From an uncultured Clostridia bacterium (lineage in GTDB: Bacteria > Bacillota > Clostridia > TANB77 > CAG-508), in the NCBI GenBank assembly GCA_934162925.1, contig CAKPJR010000066.1, positions 1-5,848 on the forward strand: a stretch of DNA of 5,848 bases. The letters are read 5' to 3'. The first letter of the stretch is position 1. Each line of letters opens with the position of its first letter. Positions 1 through 4,973 of the stretch are shown here, one piece after another. Both the position numbers and the translations under genes were made by a program. The notes under the pieces were generated by a model. It did not search any database. It was not told the origin of the DNA and saw nothing but the letters and a program-made list of their open reading frames with translations.

Positions 1-95
1 AATCCATTCGCAACGTTTTTTCCATTTTTAATATTTTAATTTTTCTAAATAATTTACTTGCACAAATTACAATTTATAAAAAAGGAAGAATTTAT
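1..95. other. AT-rich intergenic leader upstream of tsaC
   Basis: This stretch holds no coding signal. It contains a T-run at 15-20 and long A/T tracts. The only clear element is the AAAGGAAG ribosome binding site at 81-88, seven bases before the tsaC ATG. A TTGCAC at 58-63 resembles a -35 box, but no -10 box lies at the right distance, so I do not call a promoter. The tsaC promoter probably lies to the left of the window or is weak. Confidence 0.6.
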
Positions 96-1130
96 ATGAA
101 ATCAAAATATGCAGATTTAAAGAATGAAATAAATCTAGAAAAAATAAGAGAAGCGGCTGATTCTATTAAAAATGGAGAATTGGTTTTATTCCCAACTGAA
201 ACTGTCTATGGAATTGGAGCGAATGCTTTAGATGAAAATGCTGTAAGCAAAATATTCAAAGCAAAAGGAAGAGCTGGAGATAATCCATTAATTGTACATA
301 TTTCTAATTTGGACATGCTAGGAAATTTAGTGCAAAATATTGGCGAAGTAGAAAAAAAACTAATGGAAAATTTTTGGCCAGGACCTTTAACAATTATATT
401 AAATAAAAAAGAATGCATTCCATATAATGTAACAGCAAGGTTAGAAACAGTTGGAATAAGATTTCCAAGTAATAAAATAGCACAGGATTTAATAGAGTTT
501 TCTAATTTACCTATTGCGGCACCAAGTGCAAATATATCTGGAAAACCTAGTGGAACAAAAATAGAAGATATAATAGGAGAATTAGATGGAAAGGTTGATT
601 ATATATTAGATGCAGGAATAACAGATATAGGTGTAGAATCAACAGTAATAAGAGTTGTGGATGATATTGTTCATATATTAAGACCTGGAAAAATAACAAA
701 AGAAGATATAGAAAAACTAGGCATAAAAGTAGAAGTAGAAAAACAAATAATGGAAGAATGCAAACCCGATGAAAAGGTAATGTCTCCAGGAATGAAATAT
801 AGGCATTATGCACCAAATACAAAGTGTTTATTAGTGTATAGTAGTGACAATGAAAAACTTGTAAATAAAATAAATGAAGAAATAGAACTAGAAAAAAATA
901 TATTGGTGTTAGGAAGAACAAGTAATTTAGAAAAATATAAAACAAAAAATAAGTTGGATATGGGAGAAACACTAGAAGAAATAAGCCAAAACATTTTTAC
1001 CCTTTTAAGAAAAGTAGATTCTTATAACGTAGATTTAGTAATTATTGAAGGCGTAGAGAAAAAAGGATTGGGACTTGCAATAATGAATAGGTTAATTAGA
1101 GCATGCGAGCATAATTATATAGAAATTTAG
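96..1130 (+). CDS. tsaC: L-threonylcarbamoyladenylate synthase, Sua5/YwlC type
   Basis: This cytoplasmic enzyme condenses L-threonine, bicarbonate and ATP into threonylcarbamoyl-AMP. That is the first step of t6A formation at A37 of ANN-decoding tRNAs; TsaD with its partners then transfers the group. The YrdC domain fills about residues 15-205: FPTETVYGIG at 32-41, KAKGR at 55-59 followed by NPL at 63-65, WPGPLT at 94-99, APSANISG at 142-149, GVESTVI at 179-185 and LRPG at 195-198. The Sua5-type linker SPGMKYRHYAP follows at 230-240, and a Sua5 C-terminal domain ends in GLGLAIMNRLIRAC. The 344-residue length fits the two-domain form (ywlC in Bacillus) rather than the short TsaC of about 190 residues. 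The ATG at 96 follows AAAGGAAG at 81-88, and the protein begins just before the first conserved helix, so the start is well supported. The gene appears intact. The next gene has its own promoter, so this one is probably transcribed separately. Confidence 0.96.
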   Translation: MKSKYADLKNEINLEKIREAADSIKNGELVLFPTETVYGIGANALDENAVSKIFKAKGRAGDNPLIVHISNLDMLGNLVQNIGEVEKKLMENFWPGPLTIILNKKECIPYNVTARLETVGIRFPSNKIAQDLIEFSNLPIAAPSANISGKPSGTKIEDIIGELDGKVDYILDAGITDIGVESTVIRVVDDIVHILRPGKITKEDIEKLGIKVEVEKQIMEECKPDEKVMSPGMKYRHYAPNTKCLLVYSSDNEKLVNKINEEIELEKNILVLGRTSNLEKYKTKNKLDMGETLEEISQNIFTLLRKVDSYNVDLVIIEGVEKKGLGLAIMNRLIRACEHNYIEI

Positions 1131-1158
1131 AAAATCATGCATACATTAAAAAATAGCG

Positions 1159-1187
1159 TTGACAACCAATAGGTTTTAAGATATAAT
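1159..1187 (+). promoter_or_regulatory. sigma-A type promoter of rpsU
   Basis: A perfect -35 box TTGACA at 1159-1164 and a perfect -10 box TATAAT at 1182-1187 are separated by exactly 17 bases. This matches the vegetative sigma factor consensus at every position and is the best promoter in the window. Transcription should begin near 1194, giving an rpsU leader of about 57 bases. High strength fits a ribosomal protein gene. Confidence 0.9.
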
Positions 1188-1192
1188 ATAAA

Positions 1193-1242
1193 AAGTTTAA
1201 AAATCCCACAAGTTTAAAAACTTGCTAATTGTGAGGGGAGGG
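1193..1242 (+). promoter_or_regulatory. structured 5' leader and strong RBS of rpsU
   Basis: The leader contains a 7-bp inverted repeat, CAAGTTT at 1209-1215 and AAACTTG at 1218-1224. It also contains an 11-bp direct repeat of AAGTTTAAAAA at 1193-1203 and 1210-1220, so AAACTT at 1218-1223 has two possible partners. In addition CACAA at 1207-1211 can pair with TTGTG at 1229-1233, and CC at 1205-1206 with GG of the ribosome binding site at 1235-1236. The site AGGGGAGGG at 1234-1242 is very strong and lies 8 bases before the GTG codon. The pairings are seen in the sequence; a regulatory role is inference. Confidence 0.5.
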
Positions 1243-1250
1243 AAATAAAA

Positions 1251-1421
1251 GTGTCAGAAATAAAAGTTAATAATGGTAATATAGAAGACGCATTAAAAAG
1301 ATTTAAAAGACAATGCGTAAGAAACGGTGTTTTGCAAGAGGTTAGAAAAAGAGAACACTATGAAAAACCTAGTGTAAAAAGAAAGAAAAAATCAGAAGCA
1401 GCAAGAAAAAGAAAATTTTAA
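1251..1421 (+). CDS. rpsU: 30S ribosomal protein S21
   Basis: S21 is a small basic protein of the 30S subunit that lies near the 3' end of 16S rRNA, where mRNA binds. The 56 residues begin SEIKVNNGNIEDALKRFKRQ and continue with a C-V-R-N-G-V-L-Q-E-V-R-K-R-E-H-Y-E-K-P-S stretch. This is the S21 pattern of an N-terminal strand followed by a basic helix, with VRKREHYEKPS as the family hallmark. The tail is almost pure Lys/Arg. The length matches Bacillota S21 (about 57). The start is GTG at 1251, chosen because the AGGGGAGGG site lies just upstream and the family N-terminus M-S-x-I follows directly. An intrinsic terminator follows 10 bases after the stop. In Bacillota rpsU commonly precedes yqeY, as it does here. 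Confidence 0.97.
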   Translation: MSEIKVNNGNIEDALKRFKRQCVRNGVLQEVRKREHYEKPSVKRKKKSEAARKRKF

Positions 1422-1431
1422 AAGTATTAGA

Positions 1432-1469
1432 GGTGGAAGTTAGGAGGAAAACTTTCATCTTTTTGTTTT
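1432..1469 (+). terminator. intrinsic terminator after rpsU
   Basis: A 10-bp stem pairs GGTGGAAGTT at 1432-1441 with AACTTTCATC at 1450-1459, including two G-U pairs. The loop is AGGAGGAA, and a T-rich tract TTTTTGTTTT follows at 1460-1469. Flanking A-T pairs can extend the stem. It should end most rpsU transcripts, with yqeY expressed by read-through or from its own promoter. Confidence 0.8.
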
Positions 1470-1541
1470 ATATATACTGAAACTTTCAATTTTATAAACA
1501 AATATAAAAAGTAGAGAAAAGATTGAAAATTTTCAGATTTG

Positions 1542-1578
1542 TTCTATACTAGGAAATTTCTCATTTCCTAGTATAGAA
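1542..1578. repeat. 16-bp perfect hairpin
   Basis: TTCTATACTAGGAAAT at 1542-1557 is followed by the 5-base loop TTCTC and by the exact reverse complement ATTTCCTAGTATAGAA at 1563-1578. No T-tract follows on the + strand, so it is not a typical intrinsic terminator. Its perfection suggests either selection on the structure or a recently inserted mobile palindrome. Confidence 0.85.
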
Positions 1579-1580
1579 AA

Positions 1581-1589
1581 TGCTATAAT
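1581..1589 (+). promoter_or_regulatory. possible extended -10 promoter for yqeY
   Basis: TGCTATAAT is a perfect extended -10 element (TG, one base, TATAAT at 1584-1589). The expected -35 position (about 1561-1566, TCATTT) is poor, but extended -10 promoters tolerate this. Transcription would start near 1596, leaving the hairpins at 1597-1638 and 1640-1671 in the yqeY leader. In so AT-rich a genome a chance match is possible. Confidence 0.4.
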
Positions 1590-1596
1590 CGCTATT

Positions 1597-1638
1597 GCCT
1601 TTGAGATTTCCTCATTACATTCGGAAACTCAAATCGGC
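1597..1638 (+). repeat. bulged hairpin in yqeY leader
   Basis: GCC 1597-1599, TTTGAG 1600-1605 and TTTCC 1607-1611 pair respectively with GGC 1636-1638, CTCAAA 1628-1633 and GGAAA 1623-1627. That makes a 14-bp stem with a one-base bulge (A1606), a two-base bulge (1634-1635) and an 11-base loop, TCATTACATTC. The interrupted stem looks more like a folded RNA than a simple DNA palindrome. Confidence 0.65.
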
Positions 1639-1639
1639 G

Positions 1640-1671
1640 AGAACAAAGGGCGACTAAAGTCGCCTTGTTCT
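1640..1671 (+). repeat. hairpin just upstream of the yqeY RBS
   Basis: AGAACAA at 1640-1646 and GGCGAC at 1649-1654 pair with TTGTTCT at 1665-1671 and GTCGCC at 1659-1664. The loop is TAAA and there is a two-base bulge at 1647-1648. No T-run follows (TAAAATATTA is next), so it is not a standard terminator. It ends 9 bases before AAGGAGG. AGAACAAA at 1640-1647 can instead pair perfectly with TTTGTTCT at 1538-1545. Confidence 0.65.
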
Positions 1672-1694
1672 AAAATATTAAAGGAGGAAAAAAT

Positions 1695-2135
1695 ATGTTA
1701 AAAGAAAAGTTGATGGAAGATTTAAAAGAGGCTATGAAGGAGAAGCAAACTTTAAGAAAAAATGTTGTTCAAATGATAAGAGCAGCAATTCTTCAGGTGG
1801 AAAAGGATAAGCAAATAGAATTAGAAGATAATCAAATACTAGAAATAATAGCTAAAGAGGCTAAAAAAAGAAAAGATTCTTTAGCAGATTATGAAAAAAG
1901 CGGAAGAGAAGATTTAATTAATCAAGTTAAAGAAGAAATAGAAATAATATCAGAATATTTGCCAAAACAATTAACTAAAGAAGAAATAACAGAAATAGTA
2001 AAACAAGTAATAGAAGAAACAGGAGCAACAAGCATAAAAGATATGGGAAAAGTAATGAAATCTGCCAAAGAAAAAATGGGAGCAACAGCAGATGGAAAAA
2101 CTATAAACGAAGTGGTAAGAGAACTGTTAAATTAA
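1695..2135 (+). CDS. yqeY: GatB/YqeY domain-containing protein
   Basis: The 146 residues match the stand-alone YqeY family, related to the C-terminal tail domain of GatB in the tRNA-dependent amidotransferase. The exact biochemical role of stand-alone YqeY is not established; tRNA or amino-acid metabolism is assumed from the homology. Family features seen are a charged N-terminal helical half (KEKLMEDLKEAMKEK, then a helix ending VVQMIRAAI near residue 32), EAKKRKDS at 55-62, the Y-E-K-S-G-R-E-D-L segment at 66-74 and SEYLPKQLTKEE at 86-97. The small C-terminal helical domain has DMGKVM at 116-121 and GATADGK at 129-135. The length is normal for the family. The ATG at 1695 follows AAGGAGG at 1681-1687. 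Its position after rpsU is the conserved Bacillota arrangement, but here the structured region and a terminator separate the two. Confidence 0.93.
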   Translation: MLKEKLMEDLKEAMKEKQTLRKNVVQMIRAAILQVEKDKQIELEDNQILEIIAKEAKKRKDSLADYEKSGREDLINQVKEEIEIISEYLPKQLTKEEITEIVKQVIEETGATSIKDMGKVMKSAKEKMGATADGKTINEVVRELLN

Positions 2136-2190
2136 AAACCGGAAAGAATAAAAACTAAATATTGAGGGAAGAATACAAATATCGTTATAC

Positions 2191-2206
2191 GAGGAGGAAA
2201 AATATG
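2191..2206 (+). promoter_or_regulatory. RBS that fixes the yfmF start
   Basis: GAGGAGG at 2191-2197 lies six bases before ATG at 2204. An in-frame TTG exists at 2162, 14 codons upstream, but it has no ribosome binding site at the usual spacing and would place this AGGAGG inside the coding region. The ATG is therefore the likely start. Confidence 0.85.
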
Positions 2207-3475
2207 TCATATACAATTAAAGAGATAAAACAGGGAATAAAAGTACACTGTATAGAAACTAAAAAATTCAAAACAAATTTAATGACTGCTGTAATAACAT
2301 TACCATTAAATAGAGAAAGGGTTACTTTTAACAGTGTAATACCAGCAGTTTTAAAGAGAGGAACTGAAAATTTAAAAACACAAGAAGAAATTGCAAAAAA
2401 ATTAGAAGAAATGTATGGTGCAGAATTTGATTGCGGAATAGAAAAAATCGGAGATAATCATGTACTTAAATTTTATTTAGAAACTCTTAATGATAACTTT
2501 ATACCTAAGGACTATAAAGAGAACCTTACTGCCGAAAGCATTAATTTATTATTAGATATAATATTTAATCCATATACTGAAAATAATAAATTTAAGGAAG
2601 AATATGTAGAAGCAGAAAAGAACAATATTAAATTATTAATACAAGCAAAAATAGATAACAAAGATGCATACGCATTAAATAGTTGTATAGAAGAAATGTA
2701 TAAAGGAAAACCATATGGATTATACAAATATGGATATATAGAAGACTTAGAAAAAATAAATGCACAAAACTTATATGAATATTATAAAGAAATTATAGAA
2801 AAAGCAAAGATTGATATATTCTTTTCAGGAGATATAAATGCTAAAGAAATAGAACAAGAAGTAGAGGAAAACTGCAAAATAAAAGAACTTGTGGGTAGAG
2901 ATGCGAAAATCATAGTAAACAAAGAAGAAAAACAAAAACAAGAAATCAAAAATAAAGAAGATAAAATGGATGTAACACAAGGGAAATTAGTAATAGGCTT
3001 AGATGTAAACTATACAGGCGAAGATGTGAAATTTCCAATATCAATATATAATGTAATATTAGGTGAAAGTGCAACATCAAAATTATTTCAAAATGTTAGG
3101 GAAAAAGCAAGTTTGGCGTATACAGCAAGATCAAACTATGTAAGACAAAAATCAAATATATTTATTAGATGTGGAATAGAAATAGAAAATTTTGATAAGG
3201 CACTAGAAATAATAAAGAAACAATTGGAAGACATGAAAAATGGTGATTTCACAGAAGAAGATTTAGAAAATGCGAAAAAATATATGATATCTGGAATTAC
3301 ATCTATTCAAGATGAGCAAGACTCTGAGGTTACTTATTATATAGGTCAAGAACTATCAGAAAAATCCACAACATTTGAAGAATATGCAAAAAAAATAGAA
3401 GAAGTATCTATGCAAGATGTAAAAGATGTTGCAAACAGCATAGATATAAATACAATATATTTTTTAAGAAATTAA
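2204..3475 (+). CDS. yfmF: M16-fold protein YfmF (EF-P modification-associated, non-catalytic subunit)
   Basis: This 423-residue cytosolic-type protein belongs to the M16 (insulinase-like) family and most resembles YfmF (ymfF in Bacillus), which is genetically linked to 5-aminopentanol modification of elongation factor P. It has two M16 halves, about residues 1-210 and 255-423. In the first half the position of the zinc motif HxxEH is occupied by VIPAVLKRGTEN (45-56), so the zinc-binding residues are missing, as expected for this subfamily. The L-E-E-M-Y-G-A segment (67-73) is typical. The second half has SKLFQNVREKASLAYTARS at 292-310, carrying the conserved Arg and Tyr of M16 C-terminal domains. 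A lysine/glutamate-rich linker at about 238-255 joins the halves. There is no signal peptide. It probably pairs with the catalytic YfmH downstream. It starts 68 bases after yqeY and may share its transcript. The family call is firm; the EF-P link is from homology only. Confidence 0.9.
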   Translation: MSYTIKEIKQGIKVHCIETKKFKTNLMTAVITLPLNRERVTFNSVIPAVLKRGTENLKTQEEIAKKLEEMYGAEFDCGIEKIGDNHVLKFYLETLNDNFIPKDYKENLTAESINLLLDIIFNPYTENNKFKEEYVEAEKNNIKLLIQAKIDNKDAYALNSCIEEMYKGKPYGLYKYGYIEDLEKINAQNLYEYYKEIIEKAKIDIFFSGDINAKEIEQEVEENCKIKELVGRDAKIIVNKEEKQKQEIKNKEDKMDVTQGKLVIGLDVNYTGEDVKFPISIYNVILGESATSKLFQNVREKASLAYTARSNYVRQKSNIFIRCGIEIENFDKALEIIKKQLEDMKNGDFTEEDLENAKKYMISGITSIQDEQDSEVTYYIGQELSEKSTTFEEYAKKIEEVSMQDVKDVANSIDINTIYFLRN

Positions 3476-3533
3476 CGATTCTAGGGACTGTCCCTCTTTT
3501 GTTGGATAACAAAAGGGGACTGTCCTGAATCGT
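3475..3533. repeat. long palindrome with repeated GGGACTGTCC core
   Basis: ACGATTC at 3475-3481 pairs with GAATCGT at 3527-3533, and CTTTTGTT at 3496-3503 pairs with AACAAAAG at 3508-3515 around a GGAT loop. Between them the near-palindrome GGGACTGTCC occurs twice in direct orientation (3484-3493 and 3516-3525), and the two copies pair with each other imperfectly. The palindrome begins on the last base of the yfmF stop codon. No T-tract follows, so it is not a standard terminator. GGGACTGTCCC-type palindromes are widespread intergenic repeats in Bacillota. Confidence 0.75.
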
Positions 3534-3552
3534 AAACAAAATCTGTCGCAAA

Positions 3553-3638
3553 CGTTGTAGGGGCGATTTTAATCGACCGCATTCAAGAATTTACCCTAAT
3601 ATTAATTTGTTCGGGCAGACACAGGGCCTGCCCCTACG
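3553..3638. repeat. inverted pair of GTAGGGGC palindromic repeats (REP-like)
   Basis: GTAGGGGC at 3557-3564 and its complement GCCCCTAC at 3630-3637 bound this element. Each end forms its own small hairpin. On the left, CGATT at 3564-3568 pairs with AATCG at 3571-3575. On the right, GGGCAG at 3613-3618 pairs with CTGCCC at 3628-3633. The AT-rich middle (about 3581-3611) shows nothing further. The right-hand unit shares the 16 bases GGGCAGACACAGGGCC with 5833-5848. This is a dispersed REP/BIME-like repeat sitting between yfmF and yfmH. There is no transposase here. Confidence 0.8.
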
Positions 3639-3699
3639 TTAATTAAATAAGATAATATTTTAATTTTTTAAACAATATAAAAAAAGGAGAGAGAAACTA

Positions 3700-4971
3700 A
3701 TGCAAATCATAGAAAATTTACAAGTTAAAGAAAAATTATATATAGAGAAACTAGAAAATGGCTTAACTGTTATGATTATTCCTAAAACAGGTATTAGAAA
3801 AAAATATGTAATGTGGGCAACACATTATGGGTCAATAGACAACAAATTTGTAATACCAGGAGAAGAGAAAGCAACAGAAGTACCAGATGGAATAGCGCAT
3901 TTCTTAGAGCATAAAATGTTTGAACAAGAAAACGGAACAAATAGCTTAGATGTTCTAACAGCTTTAGGAGTTAATGCAAATGCATACACAACAACAAACT
4001 ATACAACATATCTATTTGAAGCAACAGATAATTTTTATAAAGCACTAGATGAACTTATGGATTATGTGCAACACCCATATTTTACAGATGAAAATGTAGA
4101 AAAAGAAAAAGGAATAATAGCTCAAGAAATAAATATGTATAATGACTATCCAGACTGGGAAGTGTACATGAATGCACTAAAATGTATGTATAAAAATAAT
4201 CCAATAATAATAGATATAGCAGGAACTGTGGAATCTATACAAAAAATAGATAAAGATATTCTATATAAATGCTATAATACTTTTTACAATCCATCAAATA
4301 TGCTTATGTGTTTTTGCGGAGATTTTAATCCAGAAGATTTAATTAAAGAAGTAAAAAATAGATTAGTAGAAAAGAAACCTCAGGGAGAAATAAAAAGAAT
4401 ATATCAAGAAGAACCAGCAAACATTGTAGAAAAGCGAAAAGAACAAACAATGGAAGTAAGTATGCCATTATTTGTTATAGGAATAAAAGATAAATTAGAA
4501 AAAGAAAACATAGTAAAAAAGCATATTGCAATAGAAATATTATTAAATATGCTTATTGGAAAAAGCTCAGATTTATACAAGGATTTATATCAGGAAGAAC
4601 TTTTAATATCAGAGCCATTTTTAGAATATGAATTTGGAGAAGACTATGCACATGTTGCAATATCAGGAGCTTCAAAAAATCCAGATAAGATATTAGAGAA
4701 ATTATTAGAGCAAATAAACAAAATGAAAAAAGAAGGAATTAAAGAAGAAGACTTTAATAGGATAAGAAATATGCTTTATGGAAATGCTGTAAAAGAATTC
4801 AACAGTGTTTCAGATATTGCTAGAATGTTTGTTACAGACTATTTTAAAGGAATAAATAGTTTTGATTATTTAGAAACATACAAACAAATTACTATGGAAT
4901 ATGCAAAACAAGTTTTAGAGGACACTTTTAAAGACGAAAATACTGTAATATCAATAATAAAAGGAAAATAA
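3700..4971 (+). CDS. yfmH: M16 family metallopeptidase YfmH (EF-P modification-associated, catalytic subunit)
   Basis: This is a 423-residue zinc metallopeptidase of family M16, most like YfmH (ymfH in Bacillus), the active partner of YfmF. The inverted zinc motif HFLEH lies at 67-71: H67 and H71 should bind zinc and E70 should be the catalytic base. E143 in GIIAQEINMY is the expected third ligand, with E136 the other conserved acid. The NAYTTTNYTTYLFEA stretch (94-108) is typical of the active half. The second half (about 250-423) contains SSDLYKDLYQEELL and AHVAISG. There is no signal peptide, so it is cytosolic; its natural substrate is not established. The ATG at 3700 follows AAAGGAGA (3683-3690). 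A 224-base repeat-filled gap separates it from yfmF, although the two genes usually lie close together. Its stop lies two bases before lgt, so those two are probably translationally coupled. Confidence 0.94.
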   Translation: MQIIENLQVKEKLYIEKLENGLTVMIIPKTGIRKKYVMWATHYGSIDNKFVIPGEEKATEVPDGIAHFLEHKMFEQENGTNSLDVLTALGVNANAYTTTNYTTYLFEATDNFYKALDELMDYVQHPYFTDENVEKEKGIIAQEINMYNDYPDWEVYMNALKCMYKNNPIIIDIAGTVESIQKIDKDILYKCYNTFYNPSNMLMCFCGDFNPEDLIKEVKNRLVEKKPQGEIKRIYQEEPANIVEKRKEQTMEVSMPLFVIGIKDKLEKENIVKKHIAIEILLNMLIGKSSDLYKDLYQEELLISEPFLEYEFGEDYAHVAISGASKNPDKILEKLLEQINKMKKEGIKEEDFNRIRNMLYGNAVKEFNSVSDIARMFVTDYFKGINSFDYLETYKQITMEYAKQVLEDTFKDENTVISIIKGK

Positions 4972-4973
4972 TA

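Larger units (their letters stand above)
1470..1694 (+). other. structured non-coding region between rpsU and yqeY
   Basis: No open reading frame of note lies here, but inverted repeats fill it. Imperfect arms lie at 1477-1490 and 1522-1536. A perfect 16-bp hairpin lies at 1542-1578, a bulged hairpin at 1597-1638 and a third hairpin at 1640-1671. The yqeY ribosome binding site AAGGAGG lies at 1681-1687. Base composition rises in G and C from about 1590 to 1670, unlike the neighbouring genes. It could be a regulatory leader RNA of yqeY or an inserted palindromic repeat element. The sequence alone does not decide, and I do not recognise a known riboswitch class. Confidence 0.6.

Noticed and set aside
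58..80. Promoter for tsaC from TTGCAC and TATAAA
   Set aside because: The spacing is only 11 bases, and a start site downstream of TATAAA would remove or crowd the ribosome binding site.
206..994. Reverse-strand open frames opposite tsaC
   Set aside because: They are rich in Leu, Phe, Ser and Tyr because they read the complement of A-rich coding DNA. They have no family resemblance and no plausible ribosome binding sites.
1640..1671. Intrinsic terminator or attenuator before yqeY
   Set aside because: The stem is good but is followed by TAAAATATTA rather than a T-run, so termination is not supported.
2162..2203. TTG-initiated N-terminal extension of yfmF by 14 residues
   Set aside because: It has no ribosome binding site of its own at the right spacing, and a strong GAGGAGG lies six bases before the internal ATG at 2204, where family similarity begins.
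2512..2727. Reverse-strand open frame opposite yfmF
   Set aside because: It is antisense to a clear coding region, with biased composition and no recognisable motif.
3475..3533. Intrinsic terminator of yfmF
   Set aside because: The hairpin is strong but is followed by AAACAAAATC with no T-tract on the + strand.
3476..3699. CRISPR array or transposon remnant
   Set aside because: The repeats are palindromic, few, of two kinds and not regularly spaced. No transposase or Cas fragment is visible.
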